A stretch of 64,000 bases of DNA from Orobanche coerulescens. Its lineage: Eukaryota > Streptophyta > Magnoliopsida > Lamiales > Orobanchaceae. This document shows positions 1 through 10,540 of the stretch, in pieces. Numbering within the stretch: position 1 is the first letter of the stretch; the number at the start of each line of letters is the position of its first letter. The DNA lies in the NCBI GenBank assembly GCA_033398695.1, contig CM065802.1, positions 146,244,096 through 146,308,095 of the forward strand, given 5' to 3'. Position numbers and translations under genes: made by a program. The notes below the pieces were generated by a model. It worked only from the letters and a program-made list of their open reading frames with translations. It was not told where the DNA came from and ran no database searches.

Positions 1-217
1 GTATTTTCATTTTCGGTGTATTTCTCGATTGTAGCGACCCTCGTGTATCTTTCAGTGTATCTTTCCCGTCATCTATTGATCTGAGACTCGTTATTGTTGT
101 GCGGAACTGCTGTTTCGTGGTTGCCGCGGATCCATTCTATGTTTTGATGCACTTTGAGGTGTTCCGTTTGATGTTTCGTTCATATTCCGGTGTTGTGAAC
201 CGTTTATATTCTGTATC

Positions 218-741
218 TAGCGCACGCTAAATTTCCTGCATAGCGCACGCTAGAGGTCCCTTAGTAGCGCACGCTACGTTTACTTCGTAGCGCGCGCTAG
301 CGAATTAGCCCTAGGAGTGGCAGTGCTGTTTCCAACCCTCTGGACTGGCGGATTAGCGTACGCTACATAGTCTAGCGCACACTAATGTCGGGGGCTAGCG
401 CACGCTGATATTTCCAGGTAACGTGCGCTACCGTGAGTGTCCAGTACTGGACAGTTTACTACTGAACTCGGTCAGGTGCCAGTTAGCGCACGCTACGCTT
501 GTATGGTAGCGCACGCTAACGGTTCAGGTGAGTTTTGGGCAGTTAGCTTCTGGACTCGGCTGATGTCCAGGTGGCGCACGCTATTGGTCGATAGCGCGCG
601 CTACCGTGTGGTTATTAGCGCACGCTATGTTTCGGGTAGCGCACGCTAACGGCCAGAAATCGCTCTTGGTGGGGCCTTCATTTGTATGGATTGGAATTTT
701 ATCCGTTAGCGCACGCTAACCTTGAGGATTAGCGCGCGCTA
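218..741. promoter_or_regulatory. Array of sixteen 12-bp palindromes at ~23-bp pitch, upstream of G1 TATA box
   Basis: Copies of TAGCGCACGCTA or close variants start at 218, 241, 265, 288, 354, 373, 396, 419, 484, 507, 572, 592, 616, 637, 707 and 730. Several are perfect palindromes: TAGCGCGCGCTA at 288, 592 and 730, and TAGCGTACGCTA at 354. Spacings are mostly 19-24 bp, often exactly 23, broken by gaps of 65-70 bp. The array ends 14 bases before the TATA box. It lies where U3 enhancers are expected. Binding by a dimeric protein is an inference. Confidence 0.85.
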
Positions 742-754
742 ACACTCCTGTTTG

Positions 755-760
755 TATAAA
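755..760 (+). promoter_or_regulatory. TATA box of G1 5' LTR
   Basis: TATAAA lies just after the palindrome array and before the AT-rich leader. The 3' LTR copy at 7772-7777 reads TATATAAA. Transcription is expected to start some 30 bases downstream; this is inferred from position only. Confidence 0.6.
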
Positions 761-1370
761 CCGGGGAGTTGACCGAGATAAACATAATTTCTCATTTCTT
801 CCTCTCTCATGGCGAAGGCGATTCCGGGGCGATTTCCTTGGCGATTTCTTCCTCCAATCATCTCATCCAACATCTTTCTTGAGTTCTTGGAGTATTATAA
901 CAACATCAACACGAATCTTTCATCCTAATCCACGGTAAATCTCTTAGAACCCTACTTTTGGATAATTTGGGGTTTTGGGATTTTCTTAGATCCGTTCCGT
1001 TTTGTTGGTGGATTCATGATGAATATGATTAATCTTGTTGGTATAATTAGTTTTCCTACGGATTCATGGTATATTTTCATGGTTTTGCGAAATCGAGAGG
1101 GTTTGGTTGTGGTCCGCCCTCGTTGTTATTTTTGTACGAATATACATGAATCGTAGGCGGGTTTTCGGGTGTATTCCATTTCCGTAATCGTTTAGGAGTG
1201 GTTGTGATTGTGTTATTCGAATCGTTAGGTTCGTTCGTCGGTTCCTCGCGGTCGTGCTTGATTCTTCCGTTCCGTTCGTGTCACCGTCTATTAATCGAGG
1301 CAAGTACCCTTATGAACTTACAATCTTGACATAGTAGCATTGTATGAGAAATGGTGTGTGTGTGTATGCT

Positions 1371-1500
1371 CACTACGGGTTAGATCCGACGGGGTCTCGG
1401 TAGGGGTCCACAGAGACGTGGATCGACGAGCTTTCTTTTAACCACTACGGGTTAGATCCGACGGGGTCTCGGTAGGGGTCCACAGAGACGTGGATCGACG
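1371..1500 (+). repeat. Two 58-bp direct repeats in G1 5' LTR
   Basis: Units 1371-1428 and 1443-1500 appear identical and begin CACTACGGGTTAGATCC. The 3' LTR has the same pair at 25016-25073 and 25088-25145 with a few changes. They lie downstream of the expected transcription start. Confidence 0.9.
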
Positions 1501-2075
1501 GTTAATTGTGGTGCATTTTACAAATGTGATTCGTTTATGGCATTTCCGGAAATGAATGTTTTGGAACTATGTTTTCGTGATATCGTGCATTGACTATATG
1601 TGTAAGATGTAAGTTGTTCATTTGGTTACTTGTACTGGCGTAATTGCTAACCCCTCTGGGGACCCATTTTGGGGAAATTCGTTTTATGAATTTGGTCGTC
1701 GGGTTAATCGAGACGAGGTATTTGGACGATTACGGATGATGGCCGTGCGTGATGATTGTGCACGAGTGATGTCTTAGTGTCTTCTATCTTTTTATCTTTC
1801 GTGGTTTTGTTTGAACTAATAGAAGTACTCGAGTACTTAAAAATTTTTACTCGTCTGGATTGTATTGTTGTTTATCATGTTTGTGTCGGATTACGGTGTT
1901 ATGTTGACCGGTTGAACCGGGTGGATTATTTTGTTGGGCGTCTTTATGACGAGGTATTTTTTTTCTGTTGTTTCTGTGAGTCGATGAGTATGATGCTTGT
2001 TCAGCCTGGTGGGTCCCATATAGGGATTCACGGCGCTGTAATATACCTCAGATATCCTGGGGGTGTTACAGAAAA

Positions 2076-2087
2076 TGGTATCAGAGC
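2076..2087 (+). other. G1 primer-binding site
   Basis: TGGTATCAGAGC, complementary to the 3' end of plant initiator methionine tRNA, lies five bases after the LTR end. The stretch 2088-2309 is an untranslated leader in which nothing else was recognised. Confidence 0.93.
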
Positions 2088-2309
2088 AACTAGGTTTATG
2101 GATACCTAGGCTTGTCGGTCTATTGGGTCTTGTTGTGATTTGTTTTGCACATCATCGTCACGCTGCCATGATTCCGGTACTACCAGTGCCCGTAAGTTTT
2201 CCTTCCTCTGTTCCTTATACTCTTGTATCGTACCTTTGATTCTTGATTTGTGATGGTTCTTTTCTTGGACTTACCATAGTATGGCTTTTGCTACTTATTT
2301 AACTCCAGT

Positions 2310-4432
2310 ATGGATGCTGGAAGAGGTCGTGGTCGTGGTCGCGGTCGTGGTCGTGGACGCGGCCGGGGACGTGGGGCAGCCGGTGGGGCGGCCACGTCGC
2401 GATCTTCGAGGCCGGCGCGTGCGGCGACCGTCATAGCCATGCTTCTTCTCAGGAGCGTGCCGAACTTGGTATTGCGGCCGTTATGCAGCAAATGGTGAAC
2501 CAAATGGCGGCGATAGCTCAAGCGGTTCAGAATCCGGATCAGGCCCATGCTAATCGGGGCGGAGTGGACCGTTGGCTCCAAGATGTCATCAAGATGCATC
2601 CTCCTCAGTTTTCGGGAGCTTCAGACCCGATTGGCTGGGAAGGGTGGATCAAGGAAATATCTAAAGTATTCACTGCTACCAACTGTCCCGAGGACCGTAA
2701 GGTCCCTATTGCCTAGTACTTTCTCACTGGGGACGCTACGGACTGGTGGGAGGCCGTTGGACCCAAAGATCATGCTGCTACGTGGGCCGAGTTTCAAGAA
2801 TTGATGGAGACTGAATATTGCCCGTGGCCGGTTAGACAGGCTCGGGTACATGCTTTATATGATGCTCAACCACGGGATATCCCCGTATCTCAAGCTATTG
2901 CCGATTTTAACAAGGAGTTGGGTTATGTGAAGACCCAAGTTGTCGAGGAGAGCGACAAAATCTTCCATTTCTCCAGACGGATGAAGTTGTCGATTCGGGA
3001 CTATATGTCGGGGCTCATATGTACTACCTTGAAATATTACCAGAGTAGGGCCCTTGCTTATGATATGTCGGTGACGGCTAGCGAGGCGGCCCGCGAGAGC
3101 AAGAAACATAAGTCCGCTGGGAACTTTTCGGGCCACAAGGGTGGGGGTCAGCAGAAATCCCAATCTGCTAACTTCCCCGCCGGCGGGGGTCCAGCTCGTT
3201 CCGCTGGGGGTCCTCGTGGAACTACCAGTGCTCCTTTCCGTGATGTAAAGTGTTTCAATTGTGGCCGTACAGGCCACGTCAGTCGTACTTGCTTGAGCCC
3301 TTTACTGACGTGTAATCAGTGTGGCCAGCCGGGCCACAAGGCTGCTTTCTGTGCTGAGAGAGAGAGAATTCTTGGTGCCCGGGCTTCCACTCCAGCGCCT
3401 AGGGAACCAAGCGTGAATCAAGGATCGTTTGCTTCTCAGTCCCCACCGAGTGCCAGTCGAGGGAGGGGTCGGGGTCAGACCGCCAGAGGTGGAGCTTCTA
3501 GTGTCGGCTCCGCCCATCCGCGAGTTTATGAGATGCGAAAAGCCGATGACCCAGCAGCTACTATGGCGACAGGTACTGTTCATATTCTTTCTCATCCTGT
3601 CAGTGTGCTTTTCGATTCCGGTGCTACGCATTCGTTCATATCTTTGGATTGTGTACACCGTTTGAGTCTCGACTGTTTGATGCCTTGTGAACCCTTCATC
3701 GTTAAGCTTCCTAGCGGTGATAGGATCGTTGGTGATCAGGAGGTTCGAGATTGTTCTGTGCTTATTTGTGAGAGGACTTGGCCCTCTAATCTTATTGTTG
3801 TGGGTATCGAGGGTGAGGATTTGATCCTTGGGGATGATTGGCTCGAGCGGCATGGTGCGATCATGAACTACCGCCCGAGAATCATCACTATGTTAGCCGA
3901 GGACGGCACCGAGCACTCTTTCGCAGGGCGAAAGAGGGGAAACCATAAGTTCGTTATTAACGCCTTGAAGGCGATGAGACTCCTGCGAAAGGGGTGTACT
4001 GGCTATTGGTTCTACGCCTTGAAGACGGAGAGTGGTGGAGTCGAGCTTTCGTCGATTCCAATCGTTAATGAGTTTCCTGATGTGTTTCTTGACGAGTTAC
4101 CGGGATTGCCACCGGACCGTGAGGTCGAGTTTGCTATAGAGTTAGAGCCGGGCGCGGCTCCTATTTCGAAGGCGCCCTATCGCATGACACCTTCAGAGAT
4201 GTCCGAATTGAAGAAGCAGTTGAGTGAACTTCTTGAGTCGGGGTATGTTCGACCGAGCGCCTCGCCTTGGGGCGCACCGGTCCTGTTTGTGCGGAAGAAG
4301 GATGGTTCACTACGTTTGTGTATCGACTATCGCGAACTAAACAAGGTAACCATCAAGAACAAGTATCCTTTGCCGAGAATTGATGACTTGTTCGACCAGA
4401 TTCTGAGGAGCTGCGGTATTCTCGAAGATTGA
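2310..4432 (+). pseudogene. G1 gag-protease-RT (N-terminal part), disrupted
   Basis: The first ATG, at 2310, starts an Arg-Gly repeat tail (GRGRGRG...). The frame must shift near 2400-2430 to enter the main gag frame (from about 2430, through 2483). A TAG at 2714-2716 interrupts the capsid-like domain just before the segment [12 protein letters not shown]. Two CCHC zinc knuckles follow, [14 protein letters not shown] and [14 protein letters not shown] (about 3250-3355). The aspartic protease is marked by [10 protein letters not shown] (about 3608). RT begins near 4150 and includes [20 protein letters not shown]. The frame ends at 4432 in place of the expected RT motif, because a 1-nt indel near 4404-4411 moves the true frame into the next segment. 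Role: particle protein, processing and start of reverse transcriptase. The three lesions mean no full polyprotein can be made. Confidence 0.9.
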
Positions 4433-4433
4433 T

Positions 4434-5747
4434 TTGAAATCGGGGTACTATCAGCTCCGGGTGAGAGAGTCCGATGTGCCGAAGACAGCTTTTTGGACGA
4501 GATACGGACATTATGAGTTCGTAGTTATGCCTTTCGGGTTAACTAATGCGCCGGCGGTGTTCATGCAGTTGATGAACAAAGTCTTTATCGAGTATTTGGA
4601 CAAGTGTGTTGTCGTCTTCATCGACGATATTCTTATTTATTCGAGGAGCGAGGAGGAGCATGCCCATCATTTGCGAGTAGTGTTAGACATTTTGAGGACC
4701 GAGCAACTCTATGCAAAGTTCTCGAAATGTGAGTTCTGGCTGAAGGAAGTGATGTTTTTAGGTCACGTGATTTCAGCCGAGGGGGTTCGTGTGGACCCGC
4801 AGAAGGTCGATGCAGTGTTGGAATGGGCACCGCCCAAGAATATGAGGGAACTCCGTAGTTTCTTGGGTTTGGCTAGCTACTATCGTAGGTTCGTCGAGGG
4901 TTTCTCGAAACTACCTCGGCCACTTACGCAGCTGCTCCAGAAATCCGAGAAGTTCGTCTGGAATGACGAGAGGCAGTCGAGTTTTGAGGAGCTGAAGAAG
5001 CGTTTGACTTCAGCCCCGGTTTTGGCATTGCCATGTGGCAACGAGGGTTTCGCCGTTTATAGAGATGCTTCAGGTCAGGGCCTTGGGTGCGTACTGATGC
5101 AGCACGGCAAGACCATTGCCTATGCGTCGAGACAGTTGAGGCCGTATGAGCTGAACTACCCTACTCATGATTTAGAGTTAGCGGCAGTCGTTTTTGCGCT
5201 AAAGATTTGGCGTCACTATCTTTTCGGCTCTGCATGTCAGATTTTTACCGACCATAAAAGTCTGAAATACATATTTACCCAGCGAGAGTTGAATATGAGG
5301 CAGAGGAGATGGTTAGAGCTGATCAAGGATTATGACCTCAAAATACTTTATCATCCGGGCAAGGCGAACGTCGTGGCCGACGCCTTGAGTCGGAAACTGG
5401 TTGCGTTGCGAACGCTTGAGATCCTTATGTCTCAGTCTGAGCTTCGGCAGGCTTTGATCGAGTTAGATGTTGAAGTTTTGTTGCCTGGAGCCGTCGGGCA
5501 ACTTCGTGCTTTAGAGATTTCGTCGTCTTTAATCGATGAAATTAAGCTGAAGCAGTTAGAGGATCCGATGATTACTCAAATCCGAGAGAACGTTCTTAAA
5601 GGAAAGTCTCCCGGGTTTGTGATTCACGAGGATGGTGTTTTGAGATTCCAGAGTCGGCTTTGTGTGCCGAACGACTCGGAGTTTTTGGCAGAGTATTTTG
5701 CGGGAGGCCCATGCTACACCTTATTCCGTTCATCCTGGTTCGAGTAA
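4434..5747 (+). pseudogene. G1 reverse transcriptase and RNase H segment
   Basis: Continuation of pol after the frameshift. There is no ATG; the open frame starts at [10 protein letters not shown]. The RT catalytic motif FIDDILIYS is at about 4617, preceded by [12 protein letters not shown]. The connection [16 protein letters not shown] precedes RNase H. RNase H starts with [15 protein letters not shown] (about 5050) and continues through TDHKSLKYI and VVADALSRK. The reading frame leaves the true pol frame near 5685, after [10 protein letters not shown], so the last residues here are not real pol sequence. The RT and RNase H core motifs look intact. Confidence 0.9.
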
Positions 5748-6960
5748 GATGTACAAGGACCTGAGAAGAAATTTTTGGTGGAATGATATGAAGGAAGAGG
5801 TTGCACAGTTTGTAGCGAGATGTTTGACTTGTCATCAGGTCAAAATCGAGCATCAGCGACCGGCTGGATTATTGCAGTCGCTTCCCGTTCCGGAATGGAA
5901 ATGGGAAGATATATCGATGGATTTCATTACGAGTTTGCCGAGATCGAGGTCGGGCATGAATATGGTATGGGTGATTGTTGATCGCCTGACCACGTCGGCA
6001 CATTTTCTGGGCATCAAGGACACTTGGGGCCCGGAGAAGTTAGCCCGTGTGTTTATCGCACAGATTGTGAGACTTCACGGTACTCCGAAGTCTATTGTTT
6101 CGGATCGCGATGGCCGTTTTGTATCGCACTTCTGGCAGGCAGTGCATAAGGCATTGGGTACCCGTTTGCGTTTGAGTACCTCTTTTCATCCCCAGTCAGA
6201 TGGACAGTCGGAACGCACTATCCAGACATTCGAGGATTTGTTGCGTGCTTGTGCTTTAGATCGGAGCAATGACTGGGAGGAGCATTTGCCATTGATCGAA
6301 TTCACGTACAACAATAGTTGGCACGCTTCGATTCGGATGGCACCGTATGAAGCACTTTATGGACGGCGATGTCGATCACCGATTTGTTGGAATGAGACGT
6401 CCGATTTGGTCGGGACCGAGCCGGATGTCGTTTTAGAGACGAGGTGGAAGATAGAATTAATTCGGGAACAGATGTTGACTGCCCAGAGTCGACAGAAGTC
6501 GTATGCCGACGTCCGTCGTCAACCTTTGGAATTCGAGGTGGGAGACCACGTTTTGCTAAAGGTGTCGCCGACAAAGGGAGTTTTCCGTTTCGGGAAGAAA
6601 GGGAAGTTGAGTCCGAGATTTATTGGACCCTTTGAGATTCTCGAGCGAGTCGGTGGGTTATCATACCGTTTGGCATTACCTCTGGACTTGAGTCATGTTC
6701 ATAGCATTTTTCATGTTTCCCAGCTGAGGAAATATGTCCCGGACCCTAGTCACGTCATTGATTATGCTGAGATTGATGTCGCCGAGGATATTACTTTTGT
6801 GGAGCGTCCTTTGAAGATTTTGGAGCATCGTGAGAAACGACTGAGACATAAGACCATCCCTCTGGTCAAGGTGCAGTGGTCGAGACACGGTGTCGAGGAG
6901 GCAACCTGGGAAGCCGAGGATAGCATGCGTGCTAGGTACCCTGAGTTGTTTGTTTCTTAA
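5662..6960 (+). pseudogene. G1 integrase with chromodomain-like C-terminus
   Basis: Third segment of pol, in another frame; the true junction is near 5685-5700. It carries the zinc-binding HHCC residues H17, H24, C54 and C57 (counted from 5662). The catalytic triad is D87 (MDFITSLP), D148 (VSDRDGRF) and E184 (DGQSERT), with the usual 35 residues between the last two. The GPFEILERVG region and the chromodomain-like tail [18 protein letters not shown] follow. This part is uninterrupted to its TAA at 6958. It inserts the cDNA into the genome; chromodomain-type tails can direct insertion to particular chromatin. A homologous tail is the only protein part kept in G2. Confidence 0.9.
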
Positions 6961-6961
6961 A

Positions 6962-6996
6962 GTTTCGGGACGAAACTTATTTTTAGAGGGGTAGAA
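6962..6996 (+). other. G1 pre-PPT hairpin and polypurine tract
   Basis: GTTTCG-GGA-CGAAAC (6962-6976) is a perfect inverted repeat starting just after the pol stop. The purine-rich AGAGGGGTAGAA follows and abuts the 3' LTR start at 6997. The polypurine tract primes plus-strand DNA. The hairpin recurs beside the same tract in G2 and, degraded, in G3. Confidence 0.82.
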
Positions 6997-7228
6997 TGTA
7001 ATACCTGCATTTTTCTTTTCCTTGTATTTTCATTTTCGGTGTATTTCTCGATTGTAGCGACCCTCATGTATCTTTCCCGTCATCTATTGATCTGAGACTC
7101 GTTATTGTTGTGCGGAACCGCTGTTTCGGGGTTGCCGCGGATCCATTCTATGTTTTGATGCGCTTTGAGGTGTTCCGTTTGATGTTTCGTTCATATTCCG
7201 GTGTTGTGAACCGTTTATATTCTGTATC

Positions 7229-7757
7229 TAGCGCACGCTAAATTTCCTGCATAGCGCACGCTAGAGGTCCCTTAGTAGCGCAAGCTACGTTTACTTCGTA
7301 GCGCGTGCTAGCGAATTAGCCCTGGGAGTGGCAGTGCTGTTTCCAACCCTCTGGACTGGCGGATTAGCGTACGCTACATAGTCTAGTGCACGCTAATGTC
7401 GGGGGCTAGCGCACGCTGAGATTTCCAGGTAACGTGCACTAGCGTGAGTGTCCAGTACTGGACAGTTTACTACTGAACTCGGTCAGGTGCCAGTTAGCGC
7501 ACGCTACGCTTGTATGGTAGCGCACGCTAACGGGTCAGGTAAGTTTTGGGCAGTTAGCTTCTCGACTCGGCTGATGTCCAGGTGGCGCACGCTATTGGTC
7601 GATAGCGCGCGCTACCGTGTGGTTATTAGCGCATGCTACGTTTCGGGTAGCGCACGCTAACGGCCAGAAATCTGGCTACTGGACTGGGACGCTAACTGTA
7701 TGGATTGGAATTTTATCCCGTTAGCGCACGCTAACCTTGAGGAATTAGCGCGCGCTA
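7229..7757. promoter_or_regulatory. Palindrome array, 3' LTR copy
   Basis: The same series as 218-741, first copy at 7229-7240 and last at 7746-7757. A few sites differ, for example TAGCGCAAGCTA in the third copy and TAGTGCACGCTA in the sixth. Spacing is conserved with the 5' copy. Confidence 0.85.
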
Positions 7758-7760
7758 ACA

Positions 7761-7785
7761 CTCCCTGGCTATATAAACCAGGGAG
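7761..7785 (+). promoter_or_regulatory. TATA box enclosed by an inverted repeat
   Basis: Arms CTCCCTGG (7761-7768) and CCAGGGAG (7778-7785) are perfectly complementary. They enclose CTATATAAA, so the TATA element sits in the loop of a possible hairpin. The 5' LTR copy has lost the symmetry. G3 has a shorter version at 57351-57365. Confidence 0.65.
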
Positions 7786-8353
7786 TTGACCGAGATAAAC
7801 ATAATTTCTCATTTCTTCCTCTCTCCGCGGCGAAGGCGATTCCGGGGCGATTTCCTTGGCGATTTCTTCCTCCAATCATCTCATCCAACATCTTTCTTGA
7901 GTTCTTGGAGTATTATAACAACATCAACACGAATCTTTCATCCTAATCCCCGGTAAATCTCTTAGAACCCTACTTTTGGATAATTTGGGGGTTTTGGGAT
8001 TTTCTTCCGATCCGTTCCGTTTTGTTGGTGGATTCATGATGAATATGATTAATCTTGTTGGTATAATTAGTTTTCCTACGGATTCATGGTATATTTTCAT
8101 GGTTTTGCGAAATCGAGAGGGTTTGGTTGTGGTCCGCCCTCGTTGTTATTTTTGTACGAATATACATGAATCATAGGCGGGTTTTCGGGTGTATTCCATT
8201 TCCGTAATCGTTTAGGAGTGGTTGTGATTGTTTTATTCGAATCGTTAGGTTCGTTCGTCGGTTCCTCGCGGTCGTGCTTGATTCTTCCGTTCCATTCGTG
8301 TCACCGTCTATTAATCGAGGCAAGTACCCTTATGAACTTACAATCTTGACATA

Positions 8354-8358
8354 GTAGC
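8354..8358. repeat. Target-site duplication of G2, left copy
   Basis: GTAGC, repeated exactly at 24979-24983. The uninterrupted G1 5' LTR reads straight through at 1354-1360 (ATAGTAGCATTG), proving the insertion point. Confidence 0.95.
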
Positions 8359-8719
8359 TGTAATACCCGGTTGTAATTCAGTCATTATAATTCAGTAATT
8401 TCATTCGGTGATTGTCACTCAGTGGATTTTCACTCATTTATAATCATTCATCAATCATATTCATTCACCGTGTTCACCGTTCGGAAAAACTTCGAGTTGT
8501 GTATCGTTATTGTTCATTGTTTCAACTTTCCTCATATGAGTTCGACTTTGTTAGATCACCATTAATTTTTGGTAACTCCAAAAATTCTAAATCTTTGCAA
8601 TATTATAGAGCATCGAGTTAGCTTTCCAATGGTTCGAACGGTGAGTCAATCGGAGTCTGGACGAGAGAGTTATGGTCGTTTTAGCTCAACCGCTCATTTT
8701 GATTTTGGCGATCATCGCC

Positions 8720-9035
8720 GAACGAACTCGCCGTGTCGTCCGACACGCCCGTGCCGTACTCGTCCGGAAAGTGCCGGGTGTTCGCCAGACCCGACCGTGT
8801 CGTCGCACGGCCGAGTCGAACCCTTCCGGATAAGCCGAGCGATCGCCGACACGCCCGACCGTGTCGCCCGCACGGCCGAGTCATGCCGAAGTCGCTGCCG
8901 ACGGTCACCGTCGGGAGGCCCTCCGCGCCGCGACCGTGTCATGCGAGAAACGGTCGAGTCCTCGCCGCCAATCGCCGGCCACTGTGGCGACACGACCGTG
9001 CCGATCGGCACGGCCGTGTCCGGCAGCGCCAACTC
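8720..9035. repeat. GC-rich palindrome block in G2 LTR1
   Basis: Dense in CCGTGTC/GACACGG half-sites. CCGTGCCGATCGGCACGG (8996-9013) is a perfect 18-bp palindrome, overlapped by CACGGCCGTG (9009-9018). The flanking LTR is AT-rich, so the block stands out strongly. It occupies the upstream half of the LTR, as the arrays in G1 and G3 do. Confidence 0.75.
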
Positions 9036-9965
9036 CCTTAAATTCGCTTTTTTTCCAAAGATTTCAGCCATTTTCTTCCTTTTCTTCACCTTCAACCGAG
9101 AGAGTAAGCTTGAGGGAAGGTTTTTCCTTCACAAATCATTTGGGTGTTTGATTTTCTTCATCTCCTTTCGATCGTGAAGCCCGGATAATCAATTTAACGC
9201 GTGTTCTTCGGATTAAAGTACTTGGATCTTCAAAGGTAATATTCTTCAACACCTTGGATGTCGATTCTATGTTGAGATATGATGTTTTGGACGTTATAAT
9301 CATTTTATATGAAGGGACATGTATATGATTATGAGTTTATATAAGGATTCATTGGATTATTGAGGGATTATTCAAGAACACTTTGAATATCGAGTTGAAA
9401 TTGGGGGTTTTCGATTAATTGTCGTTATAATCACGTTTTCGGATATTCATTTTGGATTATTGATAGTATTCATGGGGTTTTGTGGGTTTGAATCATTCAT
9501 TGGAAGTTGGTTTCGGATGTAATTGAGTTTTGGTTGTAAACAATTGGAGATTGTTTACAACGCGTTGTTTTAATGCCCCAATGAGTTTCGGGTATTGTTG
9601 TATCGACTTTTGAGTTGGTTGTGATCATGCTTGATTCGTGTATTAAGAGAATTGTTGGTATTTATGTTGTTCAAGGTTGTTCGAGCGGCCGATAATTTCA
9701 TTAAGGACGTTGATCGTGGAAGTACCTTCTCGCCTTCGGTTTGAGGCAAGTTTTATACTTGTACTAGTCAATGAGATTAATGTCATCATATATGTGTATA
9801 AATGTGTTGTATCATTCCGAGACTTAGTCTCTTCATGAATTCATTGATATTAAGAGATCGTTCGATACGATACCTTTCGGCAATTTTGCCAAATATTTAT
9901 TGTTATTCCTTTTTGGATTGTCATTAAACCGCATACGCCGATTAAAGGCATTGGCTTATTCATTT

Positions 9966-10235
9966 CTCACCTTCGTGCAGGTAACCGATTAAAGGTACCG
10001 AGGCATCCTTCATATCATTGTTATCGAATTGCCGTTCGCAGACAAATCGAAATATTCAATCATTCACTATATCATTGTATCGATTGACCGTTCTAAGGCA
10101 ATCGAGGTATTCAATCATTCATCATATCGTTCATATCGATTAGCCATTATAAGGAAATCGAAGCGCTCAAGCATTCATGGAATCATCCATTGCATCATTT
10201 TCATCGGTTAGCCGTTCTAAGGCAATCGAGGTGTT
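9966..10235 (+). repeat. ~56-bp tandem repeats in G2 LTR1
   Basis: Four diverged units begin near 10024, 10079, 10135 and 10203. They share TCGATT-GCCGTTCTAAGG followed by AATCGAGGTATTCAATCATTC. The same series is present in LTR2 and LTR3 (around 15350-15570 and 20580-20800). Confidence 0.65.
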
Positions 10236-10289
10236 GAGTTGGGACTGCCGAGGATGGTGCCGCCGACTCAAGACAAAGATACCATCCCT

Positions 10290-10540
10290 AATTGTGATAC
10301 GGCTTTCATGCCGTGGCTTCGCCCTAATTGTGATACGGCTTTCATGCCGTGGCCGCCCTAATTGTGATACGCTTTCATGCCGTGGCTTCGCCCTAATTGT
10401 GATACGACTTTCATGCCGTGGCTTCGCCCTAATTGTGATACGGCTTTCATGCCGTGGCTTCGCCCTAATTGTGATACGGCTTTCATGCCGTGGCTTCGCC
10501 CTAATTGTGATACGACTTTCATGCCGTGGCTTCGCCCTAA
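10290..10540 (+). repeat. ~36-bp hairpin minisatellite in G2 LTR1, seven units
   Basis: Units start AATTGTGATACGGC at about 10290, 10326, 10360, 10395, 10431, 10467 and 10503. Most contain ACGGC-TTTCAT-GCCGT, a 5-bp inverted repeat with a 6-base loop. Because units are near multiples of three, long repetitive open frames appear on both strands; these are artefacts. Confidence 0.88.

Larger units (their letters stand above)
1..2070 (+). repeat. G1 5' LTR (first ~27 bases outside the window)
   Basis: Base 1 aligns with base 7024 of the 3' LTR, whose start TGTAATACC is at 6997. The LTR ends with GGGTGTTACA at 2070, directly before the primer-binding site. In order it holds a palindrome array (218-741), a TATA box (755-760), a GAGGCAAGTACC motif near 1297, two 58-bp direct repeats (1371-1500), a GT run near 1353 and the 3' terminus. 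The 117-codon open frame at 1756-2109 runs across the LTR end and primer site, so it is not a gene. Confidence 0.9.
6997..8358 (+). repeat. G1 3' LTR, left part
   Basis: Starts TGTAATACCTGC and matches 1-1338 closely, including the palindrome array, TATA box and GAGGCAAGTACC motif. It stops at the G2 insertion; the LTR resumes at 24984. Compared with the 5' copy it lacks a short duplicated segment near 50-65. It differs from 660-780 mainly around CTGG/CCAGG sites. Confidence 0.92.

Noticed and set aside
218..741. CRISPR-like regular spacing of short repeats
   Set aside because: Units are 12-bp palindromes with ~11-base spacers inside a plant LTR, repeated in both LTRs. Repeat and spacer lengths and context do not fit CRISPR.
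2076..2087. Part of a tRNA gene
   Set aside because: Only the 12-base primer site next to each LTR is present, with no tRNA fold around it.
1756..2109. 117-codon frame repeated at 25404-25799
   Set aside because: Runs through the LTR end into different sequences at each copy, so it is only open by chance.
8569..9177. 202-codon open frame and overlapping frames on both strands in G2 LTR1 (also in LTR2 and LTR3)
   Set aside because: They fall on GC-rich inverted repeats, are Arg/Pro-rich in every frame, are not kept between LTR copies and match no family.
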